From: an uncultured Sulfitobacter sp.
GTDB taxonomy: Bacteria; Pseudomonadota; Alphaproteobacteria; Rhodobacterales; Rhodobacteraceae
Length of the DNA: 63,861 bases
Assembly: GCA_937928635.1 (NCBI GenBank)
Contig: CALFWM010000032.1
Span: 1 to 63,861, forward strand
Direction: 5' to 3'
Part shown: positions 54,676 to 61,956 of the stretch, piece by piece
Position numbering within the stretch: the first letter of the stretch is position 1
Layout of the letters: each line of letters opens with the position of its first letter
Position numbers and translations under genes: made by a program
Notes under the pieces: model-generated
The model's input: the letters and a program-made list of their open reading frames with translations, nothing else
Database searches by the model: none
Told to the model about the DNA's origin: nothing

Positions 54676-55887
54676 ATGAGAAAGAACCTAACAGACCTGT
54701 TCGTTCAGAACGTGAAGCAGCGCGGCCACAACCGTGCGGACTATTTGGATATGAGTGACCCCGGCCTCGTTTTGCGGGTTTCTCCGTCTGGCGTGAAGTC
54801 GTGGAGTTATCTTTACAAGGTGCCCGGTGAAGGTGGGCTGACACGAACAGGCAAGCCGCGCAAAGGGCGACAGCACCGGATGACGTTGGGCAACTATCCT
54901 ATGGTGTCGCTGGGTGAAGCGCGGGAAAAGGTGCGCGATCTGAAGACCAGCGTTGGCCAAGGTGTCGATCCACGTGTTGAAGCCATGGTCATCGCCAAGT
55001 CCAAAGCTGACAACACGGTCGAGTTGGTTGGAAACCGGATGTATCAGCGGGTTCTGGATGAAGGCGTTCTGAAACGCCCCGACAAAATTGAAAGTGCGCT
55101 TCGCCTCTACATCTATCCCCATCTGGGTCAGAAGCCGATCAGCGAAGTCACACGTGGTGACGTGAAGGCTTTGATTGCCCGTTTTATGAAATTGCAAAAG
55201 CCTAGCGCAGCCGATGCGGCCAAAAAGTACATGAGCCGAATTTTCAACTTCGCCTTGGATGAAGAGATAATCGACCGCAATCCTATCGACGGGCTGAAGC
55301 GGGGGCACACTCAATCCAAGAAAGATCGTGTTTTGGAAGACGAAGAACTGGTCGCTGCGTGGCAAGCAGCGGACGATCTGGGTTATCCGTGGGGTGATGC
55401 GGTCAAACTGCTAATGTTGACGGGTTGCAGGAAGCGCGAAATCACGTGGGCAAAGTGGGCTGAAATCAAGCCAAACGAAAGAGCGTTGGTCATTCCTTCT
55501 GAACGATACAAGACCGACCAGACGCTGATGGTCCCTTTGTCGGACACTGCTTGGGCAATCTTGCAGGCTATCCCTCGTGACGGCGAATACATCTTCTCAG
55601 CCAATGGTGGGGAAAGCCCAATCAACAGCGACACTTATTTGAAGCGCCATCTGATCAAGCGCTTGCCAGAAGACATGCCACCATGGACACTTCATGATTT
55701 GCGCAGGACGTTGCGCACCAATTTGCCGAGATTGGGCGTTTCAGGTGAAATAGCCGAACGGGTTCTGGGGCATGGCCCAAAGGACAAGATCGAAGGAATC
55801 TATAACCTTTATAGCTATGCGAATGAAAAGCGGGATGCCCTGCAGCAGTATGACGATTTTCTGAGAGGTTTGAGTAATGACCAGTGA
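54676..55887 (+). CDS. tyrosine-type integrase of island one
   Basis: 403 residues of the tyrosine recombinase family with an N-terminal arm-binding domain of DUF4102 type (LVLRVSPSGVKSWSYLYKV, GNYPMVSLGEAREKVRDLK). Catalytic residues are Arg in TGCRKREI (about 250), HDLRRTL (about 339), LGHG (about 363) and a C-terminal Tyr in YNLYSY (about 376-379). ATG 54676 with GAAGG upstream fits the domain; the frame upstream is open but unsupported. Its position just inside the truncated tRNA shows it is the integrase that used this site. Confidence 0.93.
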   Translation: MRKNLTDLFVQNVKQRGHNRADYLDMSDPGLVLRVSPSGVKSWSYLYKVPGEGGLTRTGKPRKGRQHRMTLGNYPMVSLGEAREKVRDLKTSVGQGVDPRVEAMVIAKSKADNTVELVGNRMYQRVLDEGVLKRPDKIESALRLYIYPHLGQKPISEVTRGDVKALIARFMKLQKPSAADAAKKYMSRIFNFALDEEIIDRNPIDGLKRGHTQSKKDRVLEDEELVAAWQAADDLGYPWGDAVKLLMLTGCRKREITWAKWAEIKPNERALVIPSERYKTDQTLMVPLSDTAWAILQAIPRDGEYIFSANGGESPINSDTYLKRHLIKRLPEDMPPWTLHDLRRTLRTNLPRLGVSGEIAERVLGHGPKDKIEGIYNLYSYANEKRDALQQYDDFLRGLSNDQ

Positions 55888-56524
55888 TCCTAGTGAAATC
55901 GCCAAAATTGCAGGCGGACTTGTAGACAGCGAGACCGTCTCAGTTCTGTTGGAATTCGCTCCACGATTACACGGCGAAATCGGACCATCTGAGTGGGATG
56001 CGTTGGACCGTCATCGGGACCGTCGATATGATCCTCCTTTGGGTAGTTCTCGATCGTCTACTAAGCCGCACCGAATGTTCCTGAAATGTTGGTTCAGGTT
56101 TGTGGGCGACTTCTGCGGTGACGAAGTCAGGTGGCGCAGCAAACAAGAAGGTTTTAGCGAAAAACGGGGCGGGGTGAAGTTGTTTGGCGAAGAAGCAAAG
56201 TTCAATGCATTCAATAACTGCGGAAAGCTAGCTTTTCTAACTGCCAAAACGCTCCATCCCAAGTTGAATTTTGAAGATGTTCGCGAAGTTATGAAAAACC
56301 GCAAACTACAAGGAGCAACTCTCTATGACTATTCCATCGATCCCAACGAAAAACCCAGGTTAGTGAAAGAAGCCGATAACTGGGAAGATTGGGAAAGTGA
56401 TCGCTTACTGAAGGCGACTATCGGTCATATGCGCAAACTGATGCGTGAGCGGTTAGAGCAGGGCGAAGAACATCAAGACGCACTCAAAGACATCGCGAGG
56501 AAAGTCGCTCAGTTGTTGAAGTAA
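55877..56524 (+). CDS. hypothetical protein co-transcribed with the integrase
   Basis: 215 residues, overlapping the integrase by 11 bases. It is charged and soluble with many aromatic residues (WDALDRHRDRRYDPP, FLKCWFRFVGDFCGDEVRW) and a helical C-terminus (LLKATIGHMRKLMRERLEQ). No known domain is recognised and there is no signal peptide. The overlap suggests a role in excision, regulation or satellite biology. Confidence 0.65.
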   Translation: MTSDPSEIAKIAGGLVDSETVSVLLEFAPRLHGEIGPSEWDALDRHRDRRYDPPLGSSRSSTKPHRMFLKCWFRFVGDFCGDEVRWRSKQEGFSEKRGGVKLFGEEAKFNAFNNCGKLAFLTAKTLHPKLNFEDVREVMKNRKLQGATLYDYSIDPNEKPRLVKEADNWEDWESDRLLKATIGHMRKLMRERLEQGEEHQDALKDIARKVAQLLK

Positions 56525-56528
56525 GAGT

Positions 56529-56541
56529 TTAATACCAAGAT
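56529..56541 (+). repeat. 13-bp direct repeat, copy 1 (upstream of alpA-like gene)
   Basis: TTAATACCAAGAT occurs here, 61 bases before the AlpA-like gene, and again exactly at 57400-57412, 35 bases before the small-terminase gene. It is a candidate shared operator or promoter element. An inverted repeat at 56558-56587 (ATTGG/CCAAT outer arms, CTAAA-TTCGG-TTTAG inner hairpin) follows it. Confidence 0.45.
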
Positions 56542-56601
56542 GTTTTGAGCGGCTCTGATTGGCTAAATTCGGTTTAGAAAAGCCAATAATCGGAGGCCGT
56601 T

Positions 56602-56835
56602 ATGACGGATAAGTTGTTGAATTATAGTGATCTGTGGGATCAGTTTCGGATTTCACGGTCTTACGTAAAGAGCCTAGTGAAAGCTGGCACGTTTCCCGCA
56701 CCAAGGCGCGTTGGAAAAAAGAACCTATGGTTCGAAACGGAAGTGCTTGAATGGGCAAAGGGCATCGTGCCTAACGCTGTCCAACCAACGCCCACCAGCA
56801 TCAGACCTCGTTCTTTCTGCGAAACTGATTTTTAG
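56602..56835 (+). CDS. AlpA-family excisionase/regulator
   Basis: 77 residues with a MerR-like helix-turn-helix typical of AlpA proteins: YSDLWDQFRISRSYVKSLVK, then GTFPAPRRVGKKNLWFETEVLEWAK. In P4-like satellites and islands AlpA acts as excisionase and as an activator. CGGAGG precedes the ATG. It is the only DNA-binding regulator recognised in the island. Confidence 0.82.
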   Translation: MTDKLLNYSDLWDQFRISRSYVKSLVKAGTFPAPRRVGKKNLWFETEVLEWAKGIVPNAVQPTPTSIRPRSFCETDF

Positions 56836-56890
56836 CCTCGGACCGACACGCAATGGCCCAAGGTATATGAAGTGGTTTCAAGCGCCCGGT

Positions 56891-56906
56891 CCTTCCTGAT
56901 GGAAGG
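56891..56906 (+). promoter_or_regulatory. hairpin hiding the ribosome site of the next small gene
   Basis: CCTTCC-TGAT-GGAAGG is a perfect 6-bp stem with a 4-base loop. Its 3' arm is the ribosome-binding sequence of the ORF at 56915, so folding would block translation. Confidence 0.35.
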
Positions 56907-56914
56907 ATTGCACG

Positions 56915-57151
56915 ATGACAGAAAAGAATAAGATCACCACGGCGCAGGGCTTTTTACATGCCATGCACCCTACAGCACCGCGGGTGATTACGATCATTCA
57001 TCCCCAAAAGGCGGGCACACAAACGTTCACCTTTAGCCATAAGGCTAGACCGGGTAGTGGTCGGCACGTAACCAGATATAAATCACTGTTTTGTATCAAT
57101 TATTCAGTGACCCCTTGGGCAAATCTTGGGGGTCATTGGAACCCCCAGTGA
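56915..57151 (+). CDS. small hypothetical protein
   Basis: 78 residues, basic, with TTAQGFLHAMHPTAPRVITI and FSHKARPGSGRHVTRYKS. No family recognised. GGAAGGA lies 8 bases upstream of the ATG. The last 15 residues read less like protein, so the true gene might be a remnant. The 295 bases after it hold the inverted arm-type repeat and one operator-like repeat but no gene. Confidence 0.4.
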   Translation: MTEKNKITTAQGFLHAMHPTAPRVITIIHPQKAGTQTFTFSHKARPGSGRHVTRYKSLFCINYSVTPWANLGGHWNPQ

Positions 57152-57339
57152 GGGTTACTTGGTGATTGGGTGGCTATGGCTTTGGATTTGGACGCCGTGA
57201 AGAATGTCAGCCATGATGACCTATCCGTTCGTATAAAAAGAGGTAACCCCCGCAAAGCACCTACAAGGGGTCTGCTGTATTTGGCGTAATCCCTTTATTC
57301 ATGGGATTTATTTCGAGAAATGATCCGCATTAACTTGCT

Positions 57340-57359
57340 GGGGTAGCATTGGGGTAGCA
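57340..57359 (-). repeat. internal inverted copy of the arm-type repeat
   Basis: Two GGGGTAGCA units 2 bases apart, the reverse complement of the TGCTACCCC pair found near both ends of island one. An internal copy may let the integrase or another protein act on the late genes' control region. Confidence 0.45.
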
Positions 57360-57399
57360 AATTCACAGCACGTGCTGATTTGAGGCGGGCCAATTGGGC

Positions 57400-57412
57400 T
57401 TAATACCAAGAT
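57400..57412 (+). repeat. 13-bp direct repeat, copy 2 (upstream of small terminase)
   Basis: Exact copy of TTAATACCAAGAT from 56529-56541. Its AATACCAA part is also the left arm of an inverted repeat whose right arm TTGGTATT lies at 57431-57438, just before the small-terminase start. Confidence 0.45.
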
Positions 57413-57446
57413 CGCGGCATTGAGTTGTCATTGGTATTTTCTTGCT

Positions 57447-57932
57447 ATGGAACGCGAGAGTCAAAATCCACTAGCTACCAAGACCCAAGGTCGCTGGACT
57501 GTTAACCCAGAAGCGCATGACGTTGTGCGCCGTCTGAGGGCCGCTGGTGCTGCACAAGGTACTGTTGCCGCTGCAATCGGTGTTCCAGCAACCACATTCC
57601 GCGACATCTTGGACCGTGATGATGCGCTGGCTGAAGCCTTTGAAGAAGGTGGGGCCGCACTCGAAACAGAATTGGTGTCATTGCTGCTCGAACAGGCTCG
57701 GAAAGGCTACGGCCCCGCCGCAATGTTCATGCTCAAGTCTATGCGCAAGTTTCGTGAAAACGATCCCGTACAAACTGCGACCAAAGCGCCAATCAATATC
57801 GTCATTCCGCCCGCTATGGACGCTGATCAGTTGGCCAAACTCACTCAGTCTATGCGGGATGTGACACCCGCTGACACGGGCGCTGAAGGCGAGCCTGAGC
57901 CTAGAAAACGCAGAGGGAGGATCACACGATGA
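57447..57932 (+). CDS. probable terminase small subunit
   Basis: 161 residues. The N-terminal half holds a helix-turn-helix (VVRRLRAAGAAQGTVAAAIG with VPATTFRDILDRD) and the middle is helical (FEEGGAALETELVSLLLEQA), as in DNA-recognising small terminases; the C-terminus is basic (PRKRRGRITR). The large terminase follows 750 bases on in the same operon. ATG 57447 is chosen; the ORF can be extended to a TTG at 57420 without support. Assignment rests on fold style and position. Confidence 0.7.
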   Translation: MERESQNPLATKTQGRWTVNPEAHDVVRRLRAAGAAQGTVAAAIGVPATTFRDILDRDDALAEAFEEGGAALETELVSLLLEQARKGYGPAAMFMLKSMRKFRENDPVQTATKAPINIVIPPAMDADQLAKLTQSMRDVTPADTGAEGEPEPRKRRGRITR

Positions 57933-58096
57933 TGGACCTGACTGAAGCTAAGATGCGGATCGAAGACGTGCTGTTTGATGCGGTTCGGACGGACGAAGAA
58001 ATCGAAGTGGCGTCCTGCCTTGTTGGGCTGATGCGGTGCGGTGGTGTTGAAGATTTTTGCGCCATCATGAACGAACGAAAGGAAGCCACGAAATGA
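57929..58096 (+). CDS. small hypothetical protein of the terminase operon
   Basis: 55 residues, acidic (LTEAKMRIEDVLFDAVRTDE, EDFCAIMNERKEATK). The ATG overlaps the small-terminase stop and its own stop overlaps the next ATG (ATGA on both sides), strong evidence that it is translated. GGGAGGA lies upstream. No family recognised. Confidence 0.65.
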   Translation: MMDLTEAKMRIEDVLFDAVRTDEEIEVASCLVGLMRCGGVEDFCAIMNERKEATK

Positions 58097-58389
58097 ACCA
58101 ACCTTCTATTCCCCGCAAACATCGCCCTAAAGGTGACGACTTCCTGTTCCGGCCTTATGATCTTGGGCTTCTTTTGGAAATCATCAACGAAAACGGTGAA
58201 GCCGATCCAGTCCTGATCCCCGGCACATTCTTGGACGTGCCATTTCACAACGGTTCCCCGGTTCTTGATCCTGAACGGACAATCGAACCGAACCCTGATC
58301 CAGCGTTCTACACTGCGCATGGATGCAATCCCCCGGTGGATTTGAAGGACTCACCCTACGCTGAACAGTTTGGGAGTGACATCACATGA
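58093..58389 (+). CDS. hypothetical protein of the terminase operon
   Basis: 98 residues, soluble, beta-rich and proline-rich (FLFRPYDLGLLLEIINENGE, VLIPGTFLDVPFHNGSPV). It overlaps both neighbours by 4 bases. Its middle resembles the following protein: F/YLF-x-P-x-D-x-G then a short strand and a P/D-rich loop, suggesting an old duplication. Function unknown; a small virion-type or regulator protein are options. Confidence 0.65.
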   Translation: MNQPSIPRKHRPKGDDFLFRPYDLGLLLEIINENGEADPVLIPGTFLDVPFHNGSPVLDPERTIEPNPDPAFYTAHGCNPPVDLKDSPYAEQFGSDIT

Positions 58390-58661
58390 GCATCCCAATT
58401 CAAACCGATGAAAACGGCCACAACTATTTGTTCACCCCCGGTGACATGGGCGTTTGGGTCGAACGCAACATTGGAACCTATCGCAATGCCGTCACTGGCG
58501 ACCCCCTGACAGGCGAATTCAACGATGGTTCTGGCAAGTTTACTGGCGGAACGGACGCAGGCGGTGCGCCTTCCCTCGCCAAGGGTGTCACATCCCTTGA
58601 TCCATCGGACATCCCGCTTGGTGTCCCTTGGCCGCGCTCACTTGGGCCTGACCCCCGCTAA
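58386..58661 (+). CDS. hypothetical protein of the terminase operon, related to its neighbour
   Basis: 91 residues. HNYLFTPGDMGVWVERNIG parallels the DFLFRPYDLGLLLEI part of the preceding protein. Gly and Asp are frequent (FNDGSGKFTGGTDAGG). It starts with ATGA overlap and ends 17 bases before the large terminase gene. No family recognised. Confidence 0.65.
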   Translation: MSIPIQTDENGHNYLFTPGDMGVWVERNIGTYRNAVTGDPLTGEFNDGSGKFTGGTDAGGAPSLAKGVTSLDPSDIPLGVPWPRSLGPDPR

Positions 58662-58678
58662 CTTGAAAGACTGATCCC

Positions 58679-60076
58679 ATGTTGAACACATCGTCCCTTA
58701 GCCCGATCCAGCCAACCCAAAAGGGTGCGCTGATCTTGTCTTTCCGAAGCAGCAACTTGCTGTCAGTCGGTGGCCGGGGCAGTTCCAAGTCTTTCACGAT
58801 GATGTTGGACTGTCTGGATCATTGCCAGACGTTTGGGTCTGAAGCACGTCCATTGGTCCTGCGTGAAGGTTGGGCTGGTTTGCTGGAACTTCAGGCCGAA
58901 CTGTATGCGCTGCTGGCTACTGCTTTTGGGAACGGGGTGGTGCGGAACAAGTCTGATGGGACGATCACCTGCCCGAATGGCGCAATTGTCCAGTTCTCAA
59001 ACATTGGCGATGAAGTTTCATACAACAAGCTGCAAGGACGATCATTCAGCGCTTTATATGGCGATGAAGTCGGCAACTACAGCAAGTCTGCTTGGGCATT
59101 CATGATGCGTGCCAGATCAAACTTGCGCGTTGCGCCGGGTCGCCGTGCGCATATGCATTTGACCGCCAACCCCGGTGGCGCATCACACAGCCGGATCGTG
59201 AAGAACTTTCTGTCCAAAGCACCTTTCTGGACGCCCTTTGAAGATGAATTTGGCCAGACTTGGGTGAACTGCCACAGCACCTATCAGGACAACCCCCACA
59301 TTGACCAAGCGGCTTATCGGTCCCAATTGCTTGCCAGTTGTGGTGGTGACAAAGCGTTGGCTGAAGCATGGCTTGAAGGTCGTTTTGCGGCTCTTGGCGG
59401 CGGGATGTTCGCTGATGTCTGGGACGAAGCGCTTCACATTCTTCCTGACGCCCCAATCTTCGCTGCTGCACGCTACAAATACCGTATCGGATGCGACTGG
59501 GGTTCAGCAGCGCCATGTGTTGGCGTCCTCTTGGGCGAAACCCGCCAAGCCGTTCAGTACCCTTCTGGCCTAGTTCTGCCAGCTGGCACGATCATTGCCA
59601 TTGATGAAACTGACAGCGTTGTTGACCGGGATAACCTTGCAGTTGGCAACGGTATAAGCCCTGCTGCTTGGGCTGAACAATTGAAATACATGGCCCGTGT
59701 CGAAAACGATCTGAAGGCCGTACCACCCGTTATTCACGATGACGCCCGTGGCCTTGCAAGTGAGACCGTGATCCAGCTGCTGCAGGAAGCAGGCATTCCA
59801 GCGCACAAACCACGCAAGAAGGACCGTGCTGGCACATGGGCTTTGCTGCGCCAGTTGCTGAACAATTCGAAGACTGGTGATGGTCCGGGCATCTATTTCA
59901 CGCCCAAGTGTCAGTATCTGATTGAGACGATCCCGGAAGCACCGCGATCCACTCTGAACCCAAACGACATTGACCCGAAATATGACTGTGACCACGGGCT
60001 GGACGCTCTTGGTTACGGAATTCGCGAACTGAAAACCCAACGCGCCCGCCACGGACGTACAACTGGCGACTTTTGA
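58679..60076 (+). CDS. terminase large subunit
   Basis: 465 residues, full length for a phage packaging motor. ATPase domain: Walker A GGRGSSKS (31-38), Walker B ALYGDEVG (Asp129-Glu130) and the coupling motif in HLTANPGG (about 160-167). Nuclease domain: first acidic ligand Asp273 in RIGCDWGSAAP, VIHDDARG, and the last acidic set in YDCDHGLDALGYGI. The protein cuts concatemeric DNA and drives it into a procapsid. No portal, protease or capsid gene lies nearby, so the motor would have to dock on another phage's portal. Confidence 0.93.
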   Translation: MLNTSSLSPIQPTQKGALILSFRSSNLLSVGGRGSSKSFTMMLDCLDHCQTFGSEARPLVLREGWAGLLELQAELYALLATAFGNGVVRNKSDGTITCPNGAIVQFSNIGDEVSYNKLQGRSFSALYGDEVGNYSKSAWAFMMRARSNLRVAPGRRAHMHLTANPGGASHSRIVKNFLSKAPFWTPFEDEFGQTWVNCHSTYQDNPHIDQAAYRSQLLASCGGDKALAEAWLEGRFAALGGGMFADVWDEALHILPDAPIFAAARYKYRIGCDWGSAAPCVGVLLGETRQAVQYPSGLVLPAGTIIAIDETDSVVDRDNLAVGNGISPAAWAEQLKYMARVENDLKAVPPVIHDDARGLASETVIQLLQEAGIPAHKPRKKDRAGTWALLRQLLNNSKTGDGPGIYFTPKCQYLIETIPEAPRSTLNPNDIDPKYDCDHGLDALGYGIRELKTQRARHGRTTGDF

Positions 60077-60110
60077 ACCGCCATACCCCGAAGCCGAAAG
60101 GAACTATCCC

Positions 60111-60911
60111 ATGACTGACCAATCCAACAATTTTTCGATGCCTGAACCCGTCAAGCTGTCACCTGTGTGTGAAGCCCGACATCTTGTTCCCTTTGCTGAA
60201 GACATGGGCGCTGCAGGCGATGTAGGCAACGCCATTCAAGACATCAGCATCCGTGCCTTGGACCGTGCTTGGAGCACAGCTGAAAAAGTGACGGCAGCTG
60301 AAAATGCAGTGAATGTCGCACAGTTGGCGCTTCAGAAATCTGGCAACGGTGCTGCTGGGCTTGTTCAGAAGGACGGCAAGATCAATGCCATTCCGACTGC
60401 TTATGCTGAACTTGCATCCTCTGCCAAACCTGTTTTGGACAAAGCACTGGAAACGCTGGATGCGGACATCCGCAAAGTCGCTTCATATCAAGAAAGTCTT
60501 GTGAAGCGGATGGATGAAAAGTTGATCTGTGCCAACACCAAGAGTGACCCACAGCTACGGTCGGACATCCGAAACCATCTGAAGTCATTGGGCAAAAACA
60601 AGGCCAAGTATGCAGCTGTGAAAGCGGCGATGGACGGCGATCTGCCAACCATCCACGTGATCCTGACAGGTCCAAGCGAATTGATGGGCCTTGATGCGAC
60701 GGATGTTAAGACGGTTCGCGACACAGCCCGCAAGACGCTTTCACCCGGTATCTACAAGGCGCGTGAAACTTCGGATGAAATCTTGAAGCGGATGACCACT
60801 GCATCCCGTGGATTGGGCCAAAAGCGTGACAGCATCGCAAGCTATACGTTGGCCGATCAGCAAGCCGCCAACGACGCCCTTAGCAAATTGCGGGGCCTCG
60901 CACGTTCATAA
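60111..60911 (+). CDS. hypothetical helical protein downstream of the large terminase
   Basis: 266 residues, almost entirely helical with long charged stretches (AWSTAEKVTAAENAVNVAQL, LDKALETLDADIRKVASYQE). No membrane segment, no known domain. AAAGGAA precedes the ATG, 34 bases after the terminase stop, so it is probably in the same operon. It occupies the place where a portal gene would be in a phage but does not look like one. A scaffold, adaptor or interference protein are possibilities. Confidence 0.65.
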   Translation: MTDQSNNFSMPEPVKLSPVCEARHLVPFAEDMGAAGDVGNAIQDISIRALDRAWSTAEKVTAAENAVNVAQLALQKSGNGAAGLVQKDGKINAIPTAYAELASSAKPVLDKALETLDADIRKVASYQESLVKRMDEKLICANTKSDPQLRSDIRNHLKSLGKNKAKYAAVKAAMDGDLPTIHVILTGPSELMGLDATDVKTVRDTARKTLSPGIYKARETSDEILKRMTTASRGLGQKRDSIASYTLADQQAANDALSKLRGLARS

Positions 60912-60960
60912 CAGCATAGTTGTGGGATGGGAGCACGATTTTCTTGCATCCAGCAACTTA

Positions 60961-60990
60961 AACCACGGGAACCCATGCCCTGTGGTTTTA
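60961..60990 (+). terminator. probable terminator of the terminase operon
   Basis: AACCACGGG and CCC-T-GTGGTT pair with one bulged base around an 8-base loop and are followed by TTTTA, 50 bases beyond the last gene of the operon. Confidence 0.5.
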
Positions 60991-61160
60991 GGTTCGGGTC
61001 GAAAGTGTTGGTTTAGGCTTCCCAGCTTTCGATCCGATCCACCTACCGTATTGTTGCATTATGGACTCGAATTCTTCCCCTCAATAACCAATTGTGTTCA
61101 ATTTAATTGCGCGTTAATCGGTCGGAAGTATGGTTGTGCCCATCGCTTTACTACACTTCA

Positions 61161-61194
61161 CCGTCGCCGGGGCTGCAACCCCTTAACGCGACGG
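61161..61194. other. two-tier inverted repeat in the island's gene-free gap
   Basis: CCGTCGC and GCGACGG (7 bp) enclose GGGG-CTGCAA-CCCC (4 bp), with 1 base and 5 bases between tiers. It lies in the 538-base gene-free gap 60912-61449 between the convergent terminase operon and HEPN cassette. It might be a structured RNA or a protein-binding cruciform such as a replication or packaging site. No protein-like frame fits the gap. Confidence 0.4.
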
Positions 61195-61449
61195 ATAAGA
61201 ACGGCAGTGGGTAACTACAGTTTCCCACTTGCCAAACCTAAAACGCAGATAAGCGCGAACGCTTACTGGCATAGGCCAAGAACATTGTGCCATATTTTGC
61301 ACCTCTTTAGCTAACGTCGAAAAGCAGTTCGACACTCGCGGATCACCTTGTGCGGTCCACATATAGGAGGCACTTGGTTCTAAGAGGATGTGCGATGGGC
61401 ACGGAGCGTTAATACAAGTTAGGATTGTGGTCGGCAAGTATTTGCTGGG

Positions 61450-61956
61450 TCAATTTCCAACAATGGGCTTTCGAGCCTGTCTTGCGCCAGAAGACGAAAT
61501 CAAGACCCAAGTTGCGAATGCTTTCTTGTCAACATTTCCAGCAGATCGTAAACTCGTGATGCTTAGTTGGGCCAACTCGAACCATGTCTCTGCATCTTTT
61601 TTTTCAAATTTCATGCTTGGGTCGTAGTCTGCTTTGTGCCGGAGTTCTTGAAGTTGCTGAAAGTTGTCAGCAAAATCGTGGATACAATCTGGAAAATTCA
61701 CCTTATTTGCCTGAGCACATGCCTTCTGGCAGACGCCATGACTAAGCCCACGATAGACCTCTACCCAAGCCTTATTTGGGCGCTTGCTCGGGGTTTTGCC
61801 AACTAATGAATTTGCACATGTCCGGGCTAACGCATGAAAAACTGCGTAATATGAAGAACTGATCGAGCGCCGAATCTCAGATTGAGTTGGTCGTTTTGTC
61901 GTGGAAAGACGTTTCGCAACAGCAAGGTGCCCGTCGGCCAGTTTTGCGTCAGGCAT
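61450..61956 (-). CDS. HEPN-domain protein
   Basis: 168 residues. Helical, with the HEPN hallmarks SSYYAVFHALARTCANSL in the first helices and LRHKADYDPS further on, as in UPF0332-type HEPN proteins. HEPN proteins are often ribonuclease toxins or partners in defence systems; the charged R-H-K-A-D-Y-D segment is the conserved face. The ATG 61956 overlaps the stop of the partner gene upstream (8 bases), so both are made together. It is the clearest cargo gene of island one. Confidence 0.75.
   Translation of the reverse strand: MPDAKLADGHLAVAKRLSTTKRPTQSEIRRSISSSYYAVFHALARTCANSLVGKTPSKRPNKAWVEVYRGLSHGVCQKACAQANKVNFPDCIHDFADNFQQLQELRHKADYDPSMKFEKKDAETWFELAQLSITSLRSAGNVDKKAFATWVLISSSGARQARKPIVGN

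Noticed and set aside
57340..57359. CRISPR-like array formed by the repeated TGCTACCCC units
   Set aside because: Only two units per locus with 2-4 bases between them and no spacers; the distribution near att sites fits integrase binding instead.
60808..61314. 168-codon plus-strand frame at the end of the terminase operon
   Set aside because: It starts inside the preceding gene in another frame; composition is Cys/Arg/His-scattered with no helix pattern and no ribosome site. It also runs through the inverted repeat at 61161.
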